Shown in pieces: positions 56,599 through 64,000 of a DNA stretch of 64,000 bases. Under the pieces are notes generated by a model. The model was not told the DNA's origin and searched no databases. It saw only the letters and a list, made by a program, of their open reading frames with translations. Both the position numbers and the translations under genes were made by a program. Within the stretch, counting starts at the first letter, position 1. Each line of letters opens with the position of its first letter. Source of the DNA: Ensifer adhaerens (GTDB lineage: Bacteria; Pseudomonadota; Alphaproteobacteria; Rhizobiales; Rhizobiaceae); contig NZ_JABEKT010000001.1 in assembly GCF_013283195.1 (NCBI RefSeq), positions 1 through 64,000 of the forward strand, written 5' to 3'.

Positions 56599-59500
56599 AT
56601 GAATCAGGTCGTCCGCTTTCTTCGCGCGACGCTGCGCTATGGCCTTTACGTGCTTGGCGCTCTCGCGGTCGCAGCCCTTCTCCTCGTCGCCTTCGTCGGC
56701 TTCACGACACCCGGCGCCCGCCTTGTCGCCTGGGCGATCGAAAAGTATGCGGCCACTCCCGACCAGATCGTGCGGATTTCCGACCCGAGCCCGCTGTTGA
56801 CAGGGAAGTTCACCGCCGGCAGCGTGACGCTGTTCGATGGCGAGGGCATTTACGCGGAGGTTCGAGACCTCTCACTCAACTGGTCGCCCGCGGCCCTTCT
56901 CTCCTTCCGCTTCGACGCCGCGGCGCTCTCGGCCGGCTCCATCCGCGTCGAGCGCCTGCCTGTGCCTTCGACGGAAACCAAGGAAGTGCGCTCGACCTTC
57001 GCGCTGCCGGTCGACGTCAAGATCGATGCGATCGACCTCAGGGAAATTGTCATCGGCAAGGCGATCGCCGGCGAGGACCAGTTCCTGACGGCCAGCGGCA
57101 AGGTGAATGCCACCAACGAGAGCATCGCACTCGCGATAACCGCGGCGCAGCGCGATCGGCCGGACGCCCGCGCCGTGGCCGACATCGTGTTCAATCCGGC
57201 CGGCAACGAGCTGAAACTGGAAGCAACGGTCAACGAGCCCGCCAACGGCGTTCTGGCCAAGCTCCTGCGTCTGCCGAACGAACCCGCCGTCAACATAACG
57301 GTCACAGGCGAGGGCCCCCTTTCGGACTGGGCCGGGACTGGAACGGCGGCGCTCGACGGCACCGAGATCCTCAAGCTCGATGGTCGCCACGTGCAGACGA
57401 CCGACGGCATGCACACGCTGACGCTCGCCGGTGGCGGCGGCTTCGGTTCGCTGATGCCGCCGGCGCTTCGGCCAATGTTCGAGGGCAGCACCAGCATCGA
57501 TCTTGCCACCGCCTTCGACGGCAAGGGAATGGTGCGCGTCGACAAGGGCACCATCTCGACCGGCGCGCTCGCACTTAGCGCGTCGGGCACGTTCAACAGC
57601 AAGGGCGACAACAATCTGCAGGCCAACCTTGCCGGCACCAACGGCGCGATCGATTTCCGCTGGCCGCTGGAAAAGGGCGAAGCCCGCGCGCTGATCAACA
57701 CCGTCAACCTGTCGCTGATCGGCGACGCGCAGTCGGCAATCCTTGACATCGCCGCCGATGTCGCCTCCGTCGCACTGCCGGAGGTGGCGCTCAGCGCGGT
57801 CAAGCTTTCTGCTCAAAGCGACGGCTTCAACCTCGCGACCCAGACGGGCCCGATCAAGACGACCGTCGAGGTCGGCCAGGCGGGCTTCGACAATGCCGAT
57901 CTCGCACGACTGGTCCAGGCGCCGATGAAGATCGTCGGTGACATCGCTGTTGCCACGGACAGCATCGCCTTCAATCCGGTGACGATCGAAAGCCCCGGCG
58001 TCGGCGGTACGGTCGAGGGCGCCTTCTCCCGTGAAACCAACACGGTCGCTGCCACCTTCAAGCTCTTCACGGTGCCAAGCGCCCTGCCGCCGGCAGCCGC
58101 AGCGAAGTTCGACGGCACGATCGCGATTGCGGGCAGTCTCACGACCGGTGCCGACGGCAGCGTCACGGTCGAAAACATCGACCTGAAATCCGGGACCATC
58201 GAAGCCACAGGCTCCGTGGCGCTCGCCGGTGGCAACCTGACCGCGGACCTCAAGGGCGCCCTGCCGGATCTCGGCAAGCTGCTCGCCGATGCCAAGGGCA
58301 AGGCCGACTTCACCGCCGCCGTAACCGGACCGCTTTCCGAACTCGGCATCAAGGCGGAACTGACCTCGAGCGGCGCGACACTCGCCGGTCGCACGCTGAG
58401 CGACCTGACGATCAAGGCCGACGCCACCGCGAACCAGAGCAGCCCGCAGGCCAAGCTGACCGCAACCGGTGCGCTCGACGGCCAGCCGATCGACGTACGC
58501 GCCGACGTCGTATCGAAGGACGGTCGCACATCGATCCCGGTGCTAGAAGCCAGGATCGGTGAGAACACGCTCAACGGCGCCATCAGCTTCACGCCGGATT
58601 TCAAGCCGGATGGCACCGTCGAGTTCAAGCTTCCGGATCTCGGATTGCTTGCCGCCATGGCGGGCCAGAAGGCGTCCGGCGATCTCTCCGGATCGGCCGC
58701 GATCAAGACGACCAACGGCATCACCTCCATCGTGCTCAAGGCCGGCGGCAGCGGCATCAAGCGCAACGATCTGACGATCGCCAAGCCGACGGCCGACATC
58801 ACCATTGCCGATCTCTCGGCGCTGGCGATCAGAGGTAGTGTGCGGGCGGAGACGATTGCGCAAGGGCCCAACCGGGTTTCCGACTTGAGCCTCAATTTCA
58901 CTCAAGAAGCGGGCAAGACCGGCTTTGCCATCGACGGCAGATATGACGGCGGACCGCTGACGGCCAAGGGCGATCTGACGAGTTCGAACGGCCGCACGGA
59001 AATCCGTCTTTCCTCCTTCGGCGCAACGCCGAGGCAGATTGCCCTGAAGCTCGCGGCACCGACCGTGATTGCGATCGAGAAGGGTACCGTGCGCCTGAAT
59101 GCTCTGACGGTCCAGGCATCGAGGGGCACGATCGCGGTCAGCGGCACCGCCGGCGAAAGGCTCGATATCACCGCGAAGCTCAACGCCCTGCCGGCGGCCC
59201 TTGTGAACGCCTTTGCACCAAATCTCGGCGCGGAAGGCACGATCGCCGGCACCGTCGACGTCGACGGAACGGCAGCAGCGCCGGTCGTCGCCTATAACCT
59301 GAGATGGTCAGGCGCTTCGCTGGCCGCAGCGCGCAGCGCAGGGGTCGGCGCCTTCGATATTTCGGCCGACGGCAGGTTCGTCAACAATCGCGTGACGCTC
59401 GACACCACGCTGTCAGGCGCCGGCGGTCTCTCCTTCAGGGGCGGCGGCAATGTCGACATCGGCGGCAACATGCCGATATCAATGAGGTTCAACGGCAACG

Positions 59501-60774
59501 TACCCTTCGCGCTCATTGCCAACCTGATGGCCGAACAGGGCTTCACGCTGACCGGCCAGGCCACCGTCGATCTCACGATATCAGGTTCGGCCAGGGCGCC
59601 GCAGATCGCCGGCACGATCGCCACGTCGGGCGGACGCCTCGTCGACGTCCGGCGCAACCTTGCACTCAACAACCTGACGGCCAACGTGGCGCTCGACGGC
59701 AGGCAGGCAACGATCTCCAGGCTTTCCGCCAACCTTGCAAGCGGCGGTTCGGTCGAGGTCACCGGTACAGTCGGCACCGTTGCCGGCTCCGGCTTCCCGG
59801 CCAACCTGACGATCCGGCTCAACAACGCCAGCTATGTCGACGGCACGCTGTTCAACGCCCAGCTCGCCGGCGAGATGACCTTGACGGGTCCACTGGTCGC
59901 CACGCCGACGCTCGGCGGCAGGGTAACGATCCGCAGGGCGGCGATCACCATTCCGGAGAAACTGCCGACCTCGCTCTCGGCCATCGACATCAAGCACAGG
60001 AATGCTCCGCCCAAGGTGAAGCAGATGGCAAGGGACCTGCGCAGGGACGAGCGGCCGGCAGGCGCCAATGCCAGCGGCGTCATTGCCTTCAACCTTGGCG
60101 TCACCGCCAACCAGGTCTTCGTGCGCGGCCGCGGCATCGATGCCGAACTCGGAGGCGATCTGACCATCCGCGGGACAGCCGTGCAGCCGACGATATCTGG
60201 CGGTTTCGAGATGCGCCGCGGCCGCCTCGAAATTCTCGGCAAGCGCCTGACCTTTACCGACGGCACCATCGGCTTTGGTGGCGACCTGATTCCGACGCTC
60301 GATCTCAAGGCGACCTCGACCTCCGGCGCGACGACCATCACCGTCAATGTCGCCGGTCTTGCCAACAACCCGCAGATCACCTTCTCGTCCTCACCCGCCC
60401 TGCCCCAGGATGAAATATTGGCGCAGCTGATCTTCAACCGCTCGCTGTCCAATCTCTCGGCCTTCCAGATCGCTCAGCTTGCCTCCGCCGTCAGCCAGCT
60501 GGCAGGTGGCGGTTCGACCTCCTTGCTCGACGGTCTGCGCAACAAGCTCGGCGTCGACGATCTTGACGTCACTACCGACGAGAACGGCGGCGCCTCGGTC
60601 AGGGCCGGCAAATATCTCAACGACCGCACCTACATTGAACTGCAGCAGGGTTCGGACTCAGGCTCCAGCAAGGCTGTGATCAATCTCGATGTTGGCAAGG
60701 GCGTCAAGCTCAAGGGCTCCGCCGCCGGCGACGGCTCGGCATCAGGCGGTATCTTCTTCGAAAAGGAATACTGA
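56599..60774 (+). CDS. tamB: Translocation and assembly module inner-membrane protein TamB
   Basis: 1391 residues, AsmA-like/TamB family. One N-terminal membrane helix (about 13-35) followed by a very long periplasmic beta-taco of repeated strands, and the conserved C-terminal DUF490 domain (about 1030-1391; QIAQLASAVSQLAGGGS and the terminal GIFFEKEY). It bridges the inner membrane to TamA. Usual length. A 21-bp perfect hairpin follows. Confidence 0.95.
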   Translation: MNQVVRFLRATLRYGLYVLGALAVAALLLVAFVGFTTPGARLVAWAIEKYAATPDQIVRISDPSPLLTGKFTAGSVTLFDGEGIYAEVRDLSLNWSPAALLSFRFDAAALSAGSIRVERLPVPSTETKEVRSTFALPVDVKIDAIDLREIVIGKAIAGEDQFLTASGKVNATNESIALAITAAQRDRPDARAVADIVFNPAGNELKLEATVNEPANGVLAKLLRLPNEPAVNITVTGEGPLSDWAGTGTAALDGTEILKLDGRHVQTTDGMHTLTLAGGGGFGSLMPPALRPMFEGSTSIDLATAFDGKGMVRVDKGTISTGALALSASGTFNSKGDNNLQANLAGTNGAIDFRWPLEKGEARALINTVNLSLIGDAQSAILDIAADVASVALPEVALSAVKLSAQSDGFNLATQTGPIKTTVEVGQAGFDNADLARLVQAPMKIVGDIAVATDSIAFNPVTIESPGVGGTVEGAFSRETNTVAATFKLFTVPSALPPAAAAKFDGTIAIAGSLTTGADGSVTVENIDLKSGTIEATGSVALAGGNLTADLKGALPDLGKLLADAKGKADFTAAVTGPLSELGIKAELTSSGATLAGRTLSDLTIKADATANQSSPQAKLTATGALDGQPIDVRADVVSKDGRTSIPVLEARIGENTLNGAISFTPDFKPDGTVEFKLPDLGLLAAMAGQKASGDLSGSAAIKTTNGITSIVLKAGGSGIKRNDLTIAKPTADITIADLSALAIRGSVRAETIAQGPNRVSDLSLNFTQEAGKTGFAIDGRYDGGPLTAKGDLTSSNGRTEIRLSSFGATPRQIALKLAAPTVIAIEKGTVRLNALTVQASRGTIAVSGTAGERLDITAKLNALPAALVNAFAPNLGAEGTIAGTVDVDGTAAAPVVAYNLRWSGASLAAARSAGVGAFDISADGRFVNNRVTLDTTLSGAGGLSFRGGGNVDIGGNMPISMRFNGNVPFALIANLMAEQGFTLTGQATVDLTISGSARAPQIAGTIATSGGRLVDVRRNLALNNLTANVALDGRQATISRLSANLASGGSVEVTGTVGTVAGSGFPANLTIRLNNASYVDGTLFNAQLAGEMTLTGPLVATPTLGGRVTIRRAAITIPEKLPTSLSAIDIKHRNAPPKVKQMARDLRRDERPAGANASGVIAFNLGVTANQVFVRGRGIDAELGGDLTIRGTAVQPTISGGFEMRRGRLEILGKRLTFTDGTIGFGGDLIPTLDLKATSTSGATTITVNVAGLANNPQITFSSSPALPQDEILAQLIFNRSLSNLSAFQIAQLASAVSQLAGGGSTSLLDGLRNKLGVDDLDVTTDENGGASVRAGKYLNDRTYIELQQGSDSGSSKAVINLDVGKGVKLKGSAAGDGSASGGIFFEKEY

Positions 60775-60823
60775 GGCGGCACGTCACCGACGCCGCCTCG
60801 GCTGTAGCTGCGCCTGCTTTCAC

Positions 60824-60877
60824 CACCAATGAACAAACCCGCGGTTCGCTATCGATCCGCGGGTTTGTTCATTGGTG
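60824..60877. terminator. Long perfect hairpin between convergent tamB and merR-type genes
   Basis: Two perfect 21-bp arms (60824-60844 and 60857-60877), with core GAACAAACCCGCGG, surround a 12-nt loop. It can terminate from both sides but no T-run lies outside the stem; T residues are inside the right arm (GGGTTTGTTC). Unusually long for a terminator in this window. Confidence 0.65.
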
Positions 60878-60913
60878 CCGTTCGTCATCGGAAGGCGATG
60901 CTGTCGTCGAGCG

Positions 60914-61999
60914 TCAGAGCCCGGGGCGAAAGTAGATACCGCTGAGCTTGCCATCGGGGGCGAGCGTCAGGCCGCATTCGAGCGTTCCTTTTTCGAACCG
61001 CACATCATAGACGTCGGACCCCTCCTGCAGCACACCCTTGAACGCGACGCTCCGCAACGTCCCCAGACGGTCGAGTTCTGCCTTGACGATCGGTGCCTGT
61101 TCACGCGCCGCTGCCGCAAGTGCTGGCAGCATTGCGTCGTAATCGGGCTCGCCGCGCTGATGCTCGGCAATGACGCGGCGAAGCAATGCCTCGCTGTTGG
61201 GAAACGGGATCTTATCCTTCACCCTTTTCTCCAGGTCGTCGGCAACAGCGCGCGCCCTTCTCTCGTCGATGCGCTTCGCCGTCTGCTCGTAACCGCCTTG
61301 ATGCAGGACCACGCCTTCCACGTCACCCCGGTCGTTACGGGTGAAGGAAAGTTGCGCCTGGACGACCCGGTAGAAAAACAGGTCGTCCGCTTCGGGATAG
61401 ATCTCGATCGCGCTCTGTCCGGTCAGTTGAGCCAACAGCCCGCCGTCGCGCCGGGTGATGCTAAGCACGTCGCCGGTCTCGAACTGAAAGTCGCCGACAA
61501 CGGAGCCGTGTTTTTCGGGCTCGAAGCGAACTTCCGTCCGCGGCCGTGCCTGCTCGTAGCGCCGCCATGCGACGGTGTCGGGCGATAGGTCGGTCATCCT
61601 GGTCTCCTTGGCAAGCGTGATGAGTTCGCTGATCGAGACCGCCTGGCCGCTCGAGATCTTCTTGAGCGCAGCGCCGACCAGCGACAGGCTGTGCTCGACC
61701 CGGTCGCGCAGATCGACGAGCGCGGATTGCTGGATCCTCAGCGTCTGGCCGAGATCCGGCGTGGTGCCGGCAAGCAGAATGGTGATCCGGGTCAGGCTGA
61801 GGCCGAGACGCTTCAGGGCGAGGATCTCGGTCAACCGTGCAATCTCCGCACCGCCATAGAGCCGCCAGTTCTTTTCCGTCCGGCGCGGCGCGATCAGACC
61901 GCGGTCTTCATAGACGCGCAGCGCCCTGACCGTCAGGCCGAGACGTTCGGCGCATTCGGCCGCGGTCAAAAGGTGGTCACGGTTTCGCTTGTCGCTCAT
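60914..61999 (-). CDS. MerR-family regulator with lipocalin-like and hydrolase-tail domains
   Basis: 361 residues from the ATG at 61999 (AGGAGG upstream). MerR winged HTH at residues 10-80 (TVRALRVYEDRGLIAPRR) and coiled-coil helix at about 85-118. Then comes a segment (about 165-243; GDFQFETGDVLSITRRDGGLL and FFYRVVQAQLSFTRND) resembling the lipocalin-like domain found at the C-terminus of Pab87/beta-lactamase-type serine hydrolases. The last 60 residues (LGTLRSVAFKGVLQEGSDVYDVRFEKG) resemble another short domain attached to such hydrolases. The fusion looks like a MerR sensor using a borrowed ligand-binding barrel. Domain names are from memory of the pattern; ligand unknown. Divergent from the APH(3')-like gene. 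Confidence 0.83.
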   Translation of the reverse strand: MSDKRNRDHLLTAAECAERLGLTVRALRVYEDRGLIAPRRTEKNWRLYGGAEIARLTEILALKRLGLSLTRITILLAGTTPDLGQTLRIQQSALVDLRDRVEHSLSLVGAALKKISSGQAVSISELITLAKETRMTDLSPDTVAWRRYEQARPRTEVRFEPEKHGSVVGDFQFETGDVLSITRRDGGLLAQLTGQSAIEIYPEADDLFFYRVVQAQLSFTRNDRGDVEGVVLHQGGYEQTAKRIDERRARAVADDLEKRVKDKIPFPNSEALLRRVIAEHQRGEPDYDAMLPALAAAAREQAPIVKAELDRLGTLRSVAFKGVLQEGSDVYDVRFEKGTLECGLTLAPDGKLSGIYFRPGL

Positions 62000-62018
62000 G
62001 AAAGCCTCCTGCAATCGT

Positions 62019-62049
62019 CTTCTAAGGTATGACCTTAGGTTCGGCTCAA
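62019..62049 (-). promoter_or_regulatory. MerR-type promoter with 19-bp spacer and dyad
   Basis: On the minus strand TTGAGC (62044-62049), a 19-bp spacer and TAGAAG (62019-62024). A perfect dyad CTAAGGT-ATG-ACCTTAG (62022-62038) overlaps the spacer and the -10. An over-long 19-bp spacer with a central dyad is the hallmark of promoters twisted open by MerR proteins, and it lies directly before the MerR gene, so autoregulation is likely. Confidence 0.7.
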
Positions 62050-62158
62050 GCGGTATTTTGTGCGGGTTGCATCGAGATTGCGGCAAGAATGAACGCATTC
62101 CGACCCGGCCGACATGGATTTTGCACAATCCCGTCCCTACATGCCCTCCCGCCACCGT

Positions 62159-62209
62159 TGCATGTTTTCATGCCTTGAGCCCAATCGGGTTTAGCGTTGA
62201 AAACATGCA
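62159..62209. repeat. 12-bp inverted repeat in the merR/aph divergent region
   Basis: TGCATGTTTTCA (62159-62170) and TGAAAACATGCA (62198-62209) are perfect inverted repeats 27 nt apart. They lie about 100-145 bp before the APH start and could be a regulatory site or a leader hairpin. A 28-codon ORF (62205-62291, ends 13 bp before the aph start) begins inside the right arm but has no ribosome-binding site. Confidence 0.55.
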
Positions 62210-62304
62210 CAGTTTCACGATGCTACGAAGACCTCCGTACGTCCGAGAGGACGCGCAGAGCTCTCCTCTGTATTTTCAGCACAACGCATGATTTCAGGTG
62301 TTTC

Positions 62305-63096
62305 TTGTCTTTTCAGCTTCCCGATATCGATCTTCCGCCAGGTTTCGCACCGCTGCTCAACGGCTATTCCTGGCGAATGGACAGCCTTGGCCAGTCGGCA
62401 TCGAGCGTCTTCCTGTTCGACGCCGAAGCTCGCCCTCCTCTGGTTCTGAAGGTCGAGCAGTCCAGTCCCTTCGACGAGCTCGTCGACGAGGCTTCGCGGC
62501 TCGAATGGCTGGGCAAGCAGGGCATGCCTTGTCCGCGCGTCATCGCCCGCGAGGTGTACGCAGACCGGAACTGGCTGCTGATGGAGGCGGTCGATGGCGT
62601 CGACCTCGCCTCGAGCACCCTTGCTGCGTCAGAACAGGTCGTCCTGCTTGCCGAAGCTGTGCGTCGCATGCATGCGCTTGACGCCGAAGCGTGCCCCTTC
62701 GATCACCGGGTCGGCGCACGCATCGCGATCGCCAGGCTGCGCGCCGAGGCGGACCTGGTCGATGTGACCGATTTCGATGAGGCGCGGCTTGGCAAGACCG
62801 CTGAAGAATTGTTCGTCGAGCTTCAGGCCAAAATCCCGCAGGAAGGAAAACTGGTCGTCACCCATGGCGACGCCTGCCTGCCAAACGTCATCGCCCGGGA
62901 CGGTCGCTTCGCCGGCTTCATCGACTGCAGTCGTCTGGGCGTTGCCGATCCCTATCAGGATCTTGCGCTCACCTGCCGCAGCATTGCTCATAATCTCGGG
63001 GAAGAATGGGTCCAGCCGTTTCTCGATCTTTACGGCGTCCGTCGCGCCGATCCCGAGAAACTCGACTTCTATTGCCTTCTCGACGAGTTCTTCTGA
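62305..63096 (+). CDS. APH(3')-like aminoglycoside phosphotransferase
   Basis: 263 residues from a TTG at 62305, the normal APH(3') length; upstream in-frame codons look non-coding. Kinase-like fold with the catalytic loop VTHGDACLPNVI, the Mg-binding GFIDCSRLGVADPYQDLAL and the C-terminal DEFF, as in APH(3')-II. Such enzymes phosphorylate the 3'-hydroxyl of kanamycin-type aminoglycosides with ATP. Chromosomal homologues with modest similarity may have another natural substrate. No transposon or IS flanks it, so it looks intrinsic. The divergent MerR gene may regulate it. Confidence 0.86.
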   Translation: MSFQLPDIDLPPGFAPLLNGYSWRMDSLGQSASSVFLFDAEARPPLVLKVEQSSPFDELVDEASRLEWLGKQGMPCPRVIAREVYADRNWLLMEAVDGVDLASSTLAASEQVVLLAEAVRRMHALDAEACPFDHRVGARIAIARLRAEADLVDVTDFDEARLGKTAEELFVELQAKIPQEGKLVVTHGDACLPNVIARDGRFAGFIDCSRLGVADPYQDLALTCRSIAHNLGEEWVQPFLDLYGVRRADPEKLDFYCLLDEFF

Positions 63097-63132
63097 ACGC
63101 ACCGAAAACAAACGCGGCATGGCCCGCGCCGC

Positions 63133-63630
63133 CTATGCGGCGTCGCGGGCCTCAACGTTCAGGTCGACGATATCGGCATCTGCGAGGTCGACGTCCTCAA
63201 GGGCGTTGAACAGCGCCCAGATATGGCCGAACGGATCGATGAAAGCGCCGACTCGGTCGCCGGTCGACAGCGTCTCGGCCGGGTTCCTGAGTGCAGCCCC
63301 CGCCCCGATCGCCCGCCCGATGACCCGGTCGACGTCCTTCACATGCAGTTCGAGAATGACTGCCGTGGTCCCAAGCGCGTGCGGCGACCTTGGCCCGCCA
63401 AGCTTCGGCTCGGCGTCACGGCGCGGATTGGCACCGGCAATCCGGAAGACGGATTCGCCGATCCTGAGATCGGCACTTGTCAGGATGCCGCTCGGCCACT
63501 CGTGGCGCTGTATCAGTTCGGCGCCCAGCACATCGCGATAAAAGGCAATGGCGCGGTCCTCATCGCCATGCCTGACAAAAAGCTTCACACAGATCTGCCG
63601 ATCGGCCAGCCTGCCGCCATTGATGACCAT
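63133..63630 (-). CDS. VOC-superfamily protein, PhnB/YdeM-like
   Basis: 165 residues, VOC fold (ICVKLFVRHGDEDRAIAFYRDVLGAEL and the DRVGAFIDPFGHIWALF C-terminal module). GGAGG six bases before the ATG at 63630 sets the start. The family includes PhnB-like and antibiotic- or toxin-binding proteins. Convergent with the APH gene. Confidence 0.87.
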   Translation of the reverse strand: MVINGGRLADRQICVKLFVRHGDEDRAIAFYRDVLGAELIQRHEWPSGILTSADLRIGESVFRIAGANPRRDAEPKLGGPRSPHALGTTAVILELHVKDVDRVIGRAIGAGAALRNPAETLSTGDRVGAFIDPFGHIWALFNALEDVDLADADIVDLNVEARDAA

Positions 63631-63742
63631 GACATCCTCCAATCTCGGGTGAGGCGCACATCATATATAAACATGAGAACAAAGCAAGAACAATTGACTC
63701 GCGGCGATGCTTTTCGCATGCCGCCTGGCGTGCCCAAAACGG

Positions 63743-64000
63743 CTAGAATGCACCCGTCAGCTTGCTCGTTTTCAACAGGATGTTGGTTTCCGTCACGGTG
63801 ATGCCGTCGATCAGCCGGATCCGTCTCAAGGTCTCGTCGAACGACACCAGGTCCCGATCCTCGAGTTCGGCGATGAAGTCCCAGCGGCCGTTGGTGCTGT
63901 GCAGCGCCCTGACCTGCGGCAGGCCGCGCAACTGCTCGGCGACCCGGTCGGCCATCTTGCCGTGGACCTCGATCATCACCACGGCGCGCACCCCGGAGGC
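63743..64000 (-). CDS. Lrp/AsnC-type ligand-binding domain protein, 5' end cut by the window edge
   Basis: The last 86 codons of a gene that runs off the right edge. The visible part is the alpha/beta RAM (regulation of amino-acid metabolism) domain of Lrp/AsnC regulators (VVMIEVHGKMADRVAEQLRGLPQVRALHSTNGRWDFIAELEDRD). The frame stays open to base 64000, so an N-terminal HTH probably lies beyond. A stand-alone RAM protein starting at the GTG at 63991 is less likely. Confidence 0.85.
   Translation of the reverse strand, partial: ASGVRAVVMIEVHGKMADRVAEQLRGLPQVRALHSTNGRWDFIAELEDRDLVSFDETLRRIRLIDGITVTETNILLKTSKLTGAF

Noticed and set aside
62205-62291. 28-codon leader peptide before the APH(3')-like gene
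   Set aside because: No ribosome-binding site and no obvious stalling motif. Kept only as a remark in the repeat entry.

Overview
The window reads as chromosomal DNA from an alphaproteobacterium of the Rhizobiaceae (Ensifer/Sinorhizobium, Rhizobium or Agrobacterium type). The reasons are high GC with strong third-position bias, a C4-pathway 5-aminolevulinate synthase, a BA14K-family protein, many ABC importers with adjacent LysR, RpiR or IclR regulators, a TamA/TamB pair, and a family III adenylate cyclase with TolB-like and TPR domains. Species cannot be fixed from sequence alone. No transposase, integrase, phage gene, plasmid replication gene or CRISPR array was seen.

Layout. 1-60: a promoter pointing off the left edge that looks like a ribosomal RNA operon promoter. 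0.2-7.7 kb: a LysR regulator divergent from a branched-chain-amino-acid-type ABC importer (binding protein, two ATPases, two permeases) followed by a GMC flavin oxidoreductase. 7.8-14.6 kb: a Tim44-like membrane protein, a LysR/YdcZ-type exporter pair, an MFS exporter, an aldehyde dehydrogenase and a PPK2 polyphosphate kinase. 14.7-18 kb: an RpiR regulator, an MFS carrier and an Asp/Glu/hydantoin-type racemase, tied together by five copies of GAAA-N6-TTTC. 18-24.2 kb: exported ankyrin and YHS proteins, the adenylate cyclase, and two tandem exported DUF1254-type proteins. 24.4-30 kb: small basic protein, ribosomal protein S21, a KOW-like small protein, a cold-shock protein and methionine synthase metH behind a perfect 20-bp palindrome. 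30-34.2 kb: an AGE isomerase/HbpS-like/ROK kinase operon, a tRNA-Arg(CCT), an acetyltransferase and a BA14K protein.

34.5-43.8 kb is the most coherent catabolic island: a peptide-type ABC importer whose two ATPases are fused, a COG3964-type metallo-deacetylase, a RidA-type enamine/imine deaminase, a SelA/DgaE-like PLP enzyme and an IclR regulator. Read together they suggest import of an N-acylated amino compound, deacylation, PLP-dependent ammonia elimination and RidA clean-up to a keto acid. 43.8-46.9 kb: VOC protein, small membrane protein, META-MliC protein, dxr. 47-52.1 kb: hemA with an FNR/FixK-like box, and a form II coxSLM-type molybdenum hydroxylase operon separated from hemA by a strong terminator. 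52.5-60.9 kb: glycine-zipper lipoprotein, MFS exporter, tamA, tamB. 60.9-64 kb: an unusual MerR regulator carrying a lipocalin-like domain normally found on serine hydrolases, divergent from an APH(3')-like aminoglycoside phosphotransferase, then a VOC protein and the end of an Lrp/AsnC-type gene cut by the window edge.

Best candidates for something undescribed: the 34.5-43.8 kb deacylase/PLP/RidA island, the five-operator RpiR regulon, and the MerR-lipocalin regulator next to the APH(3')-like gene.
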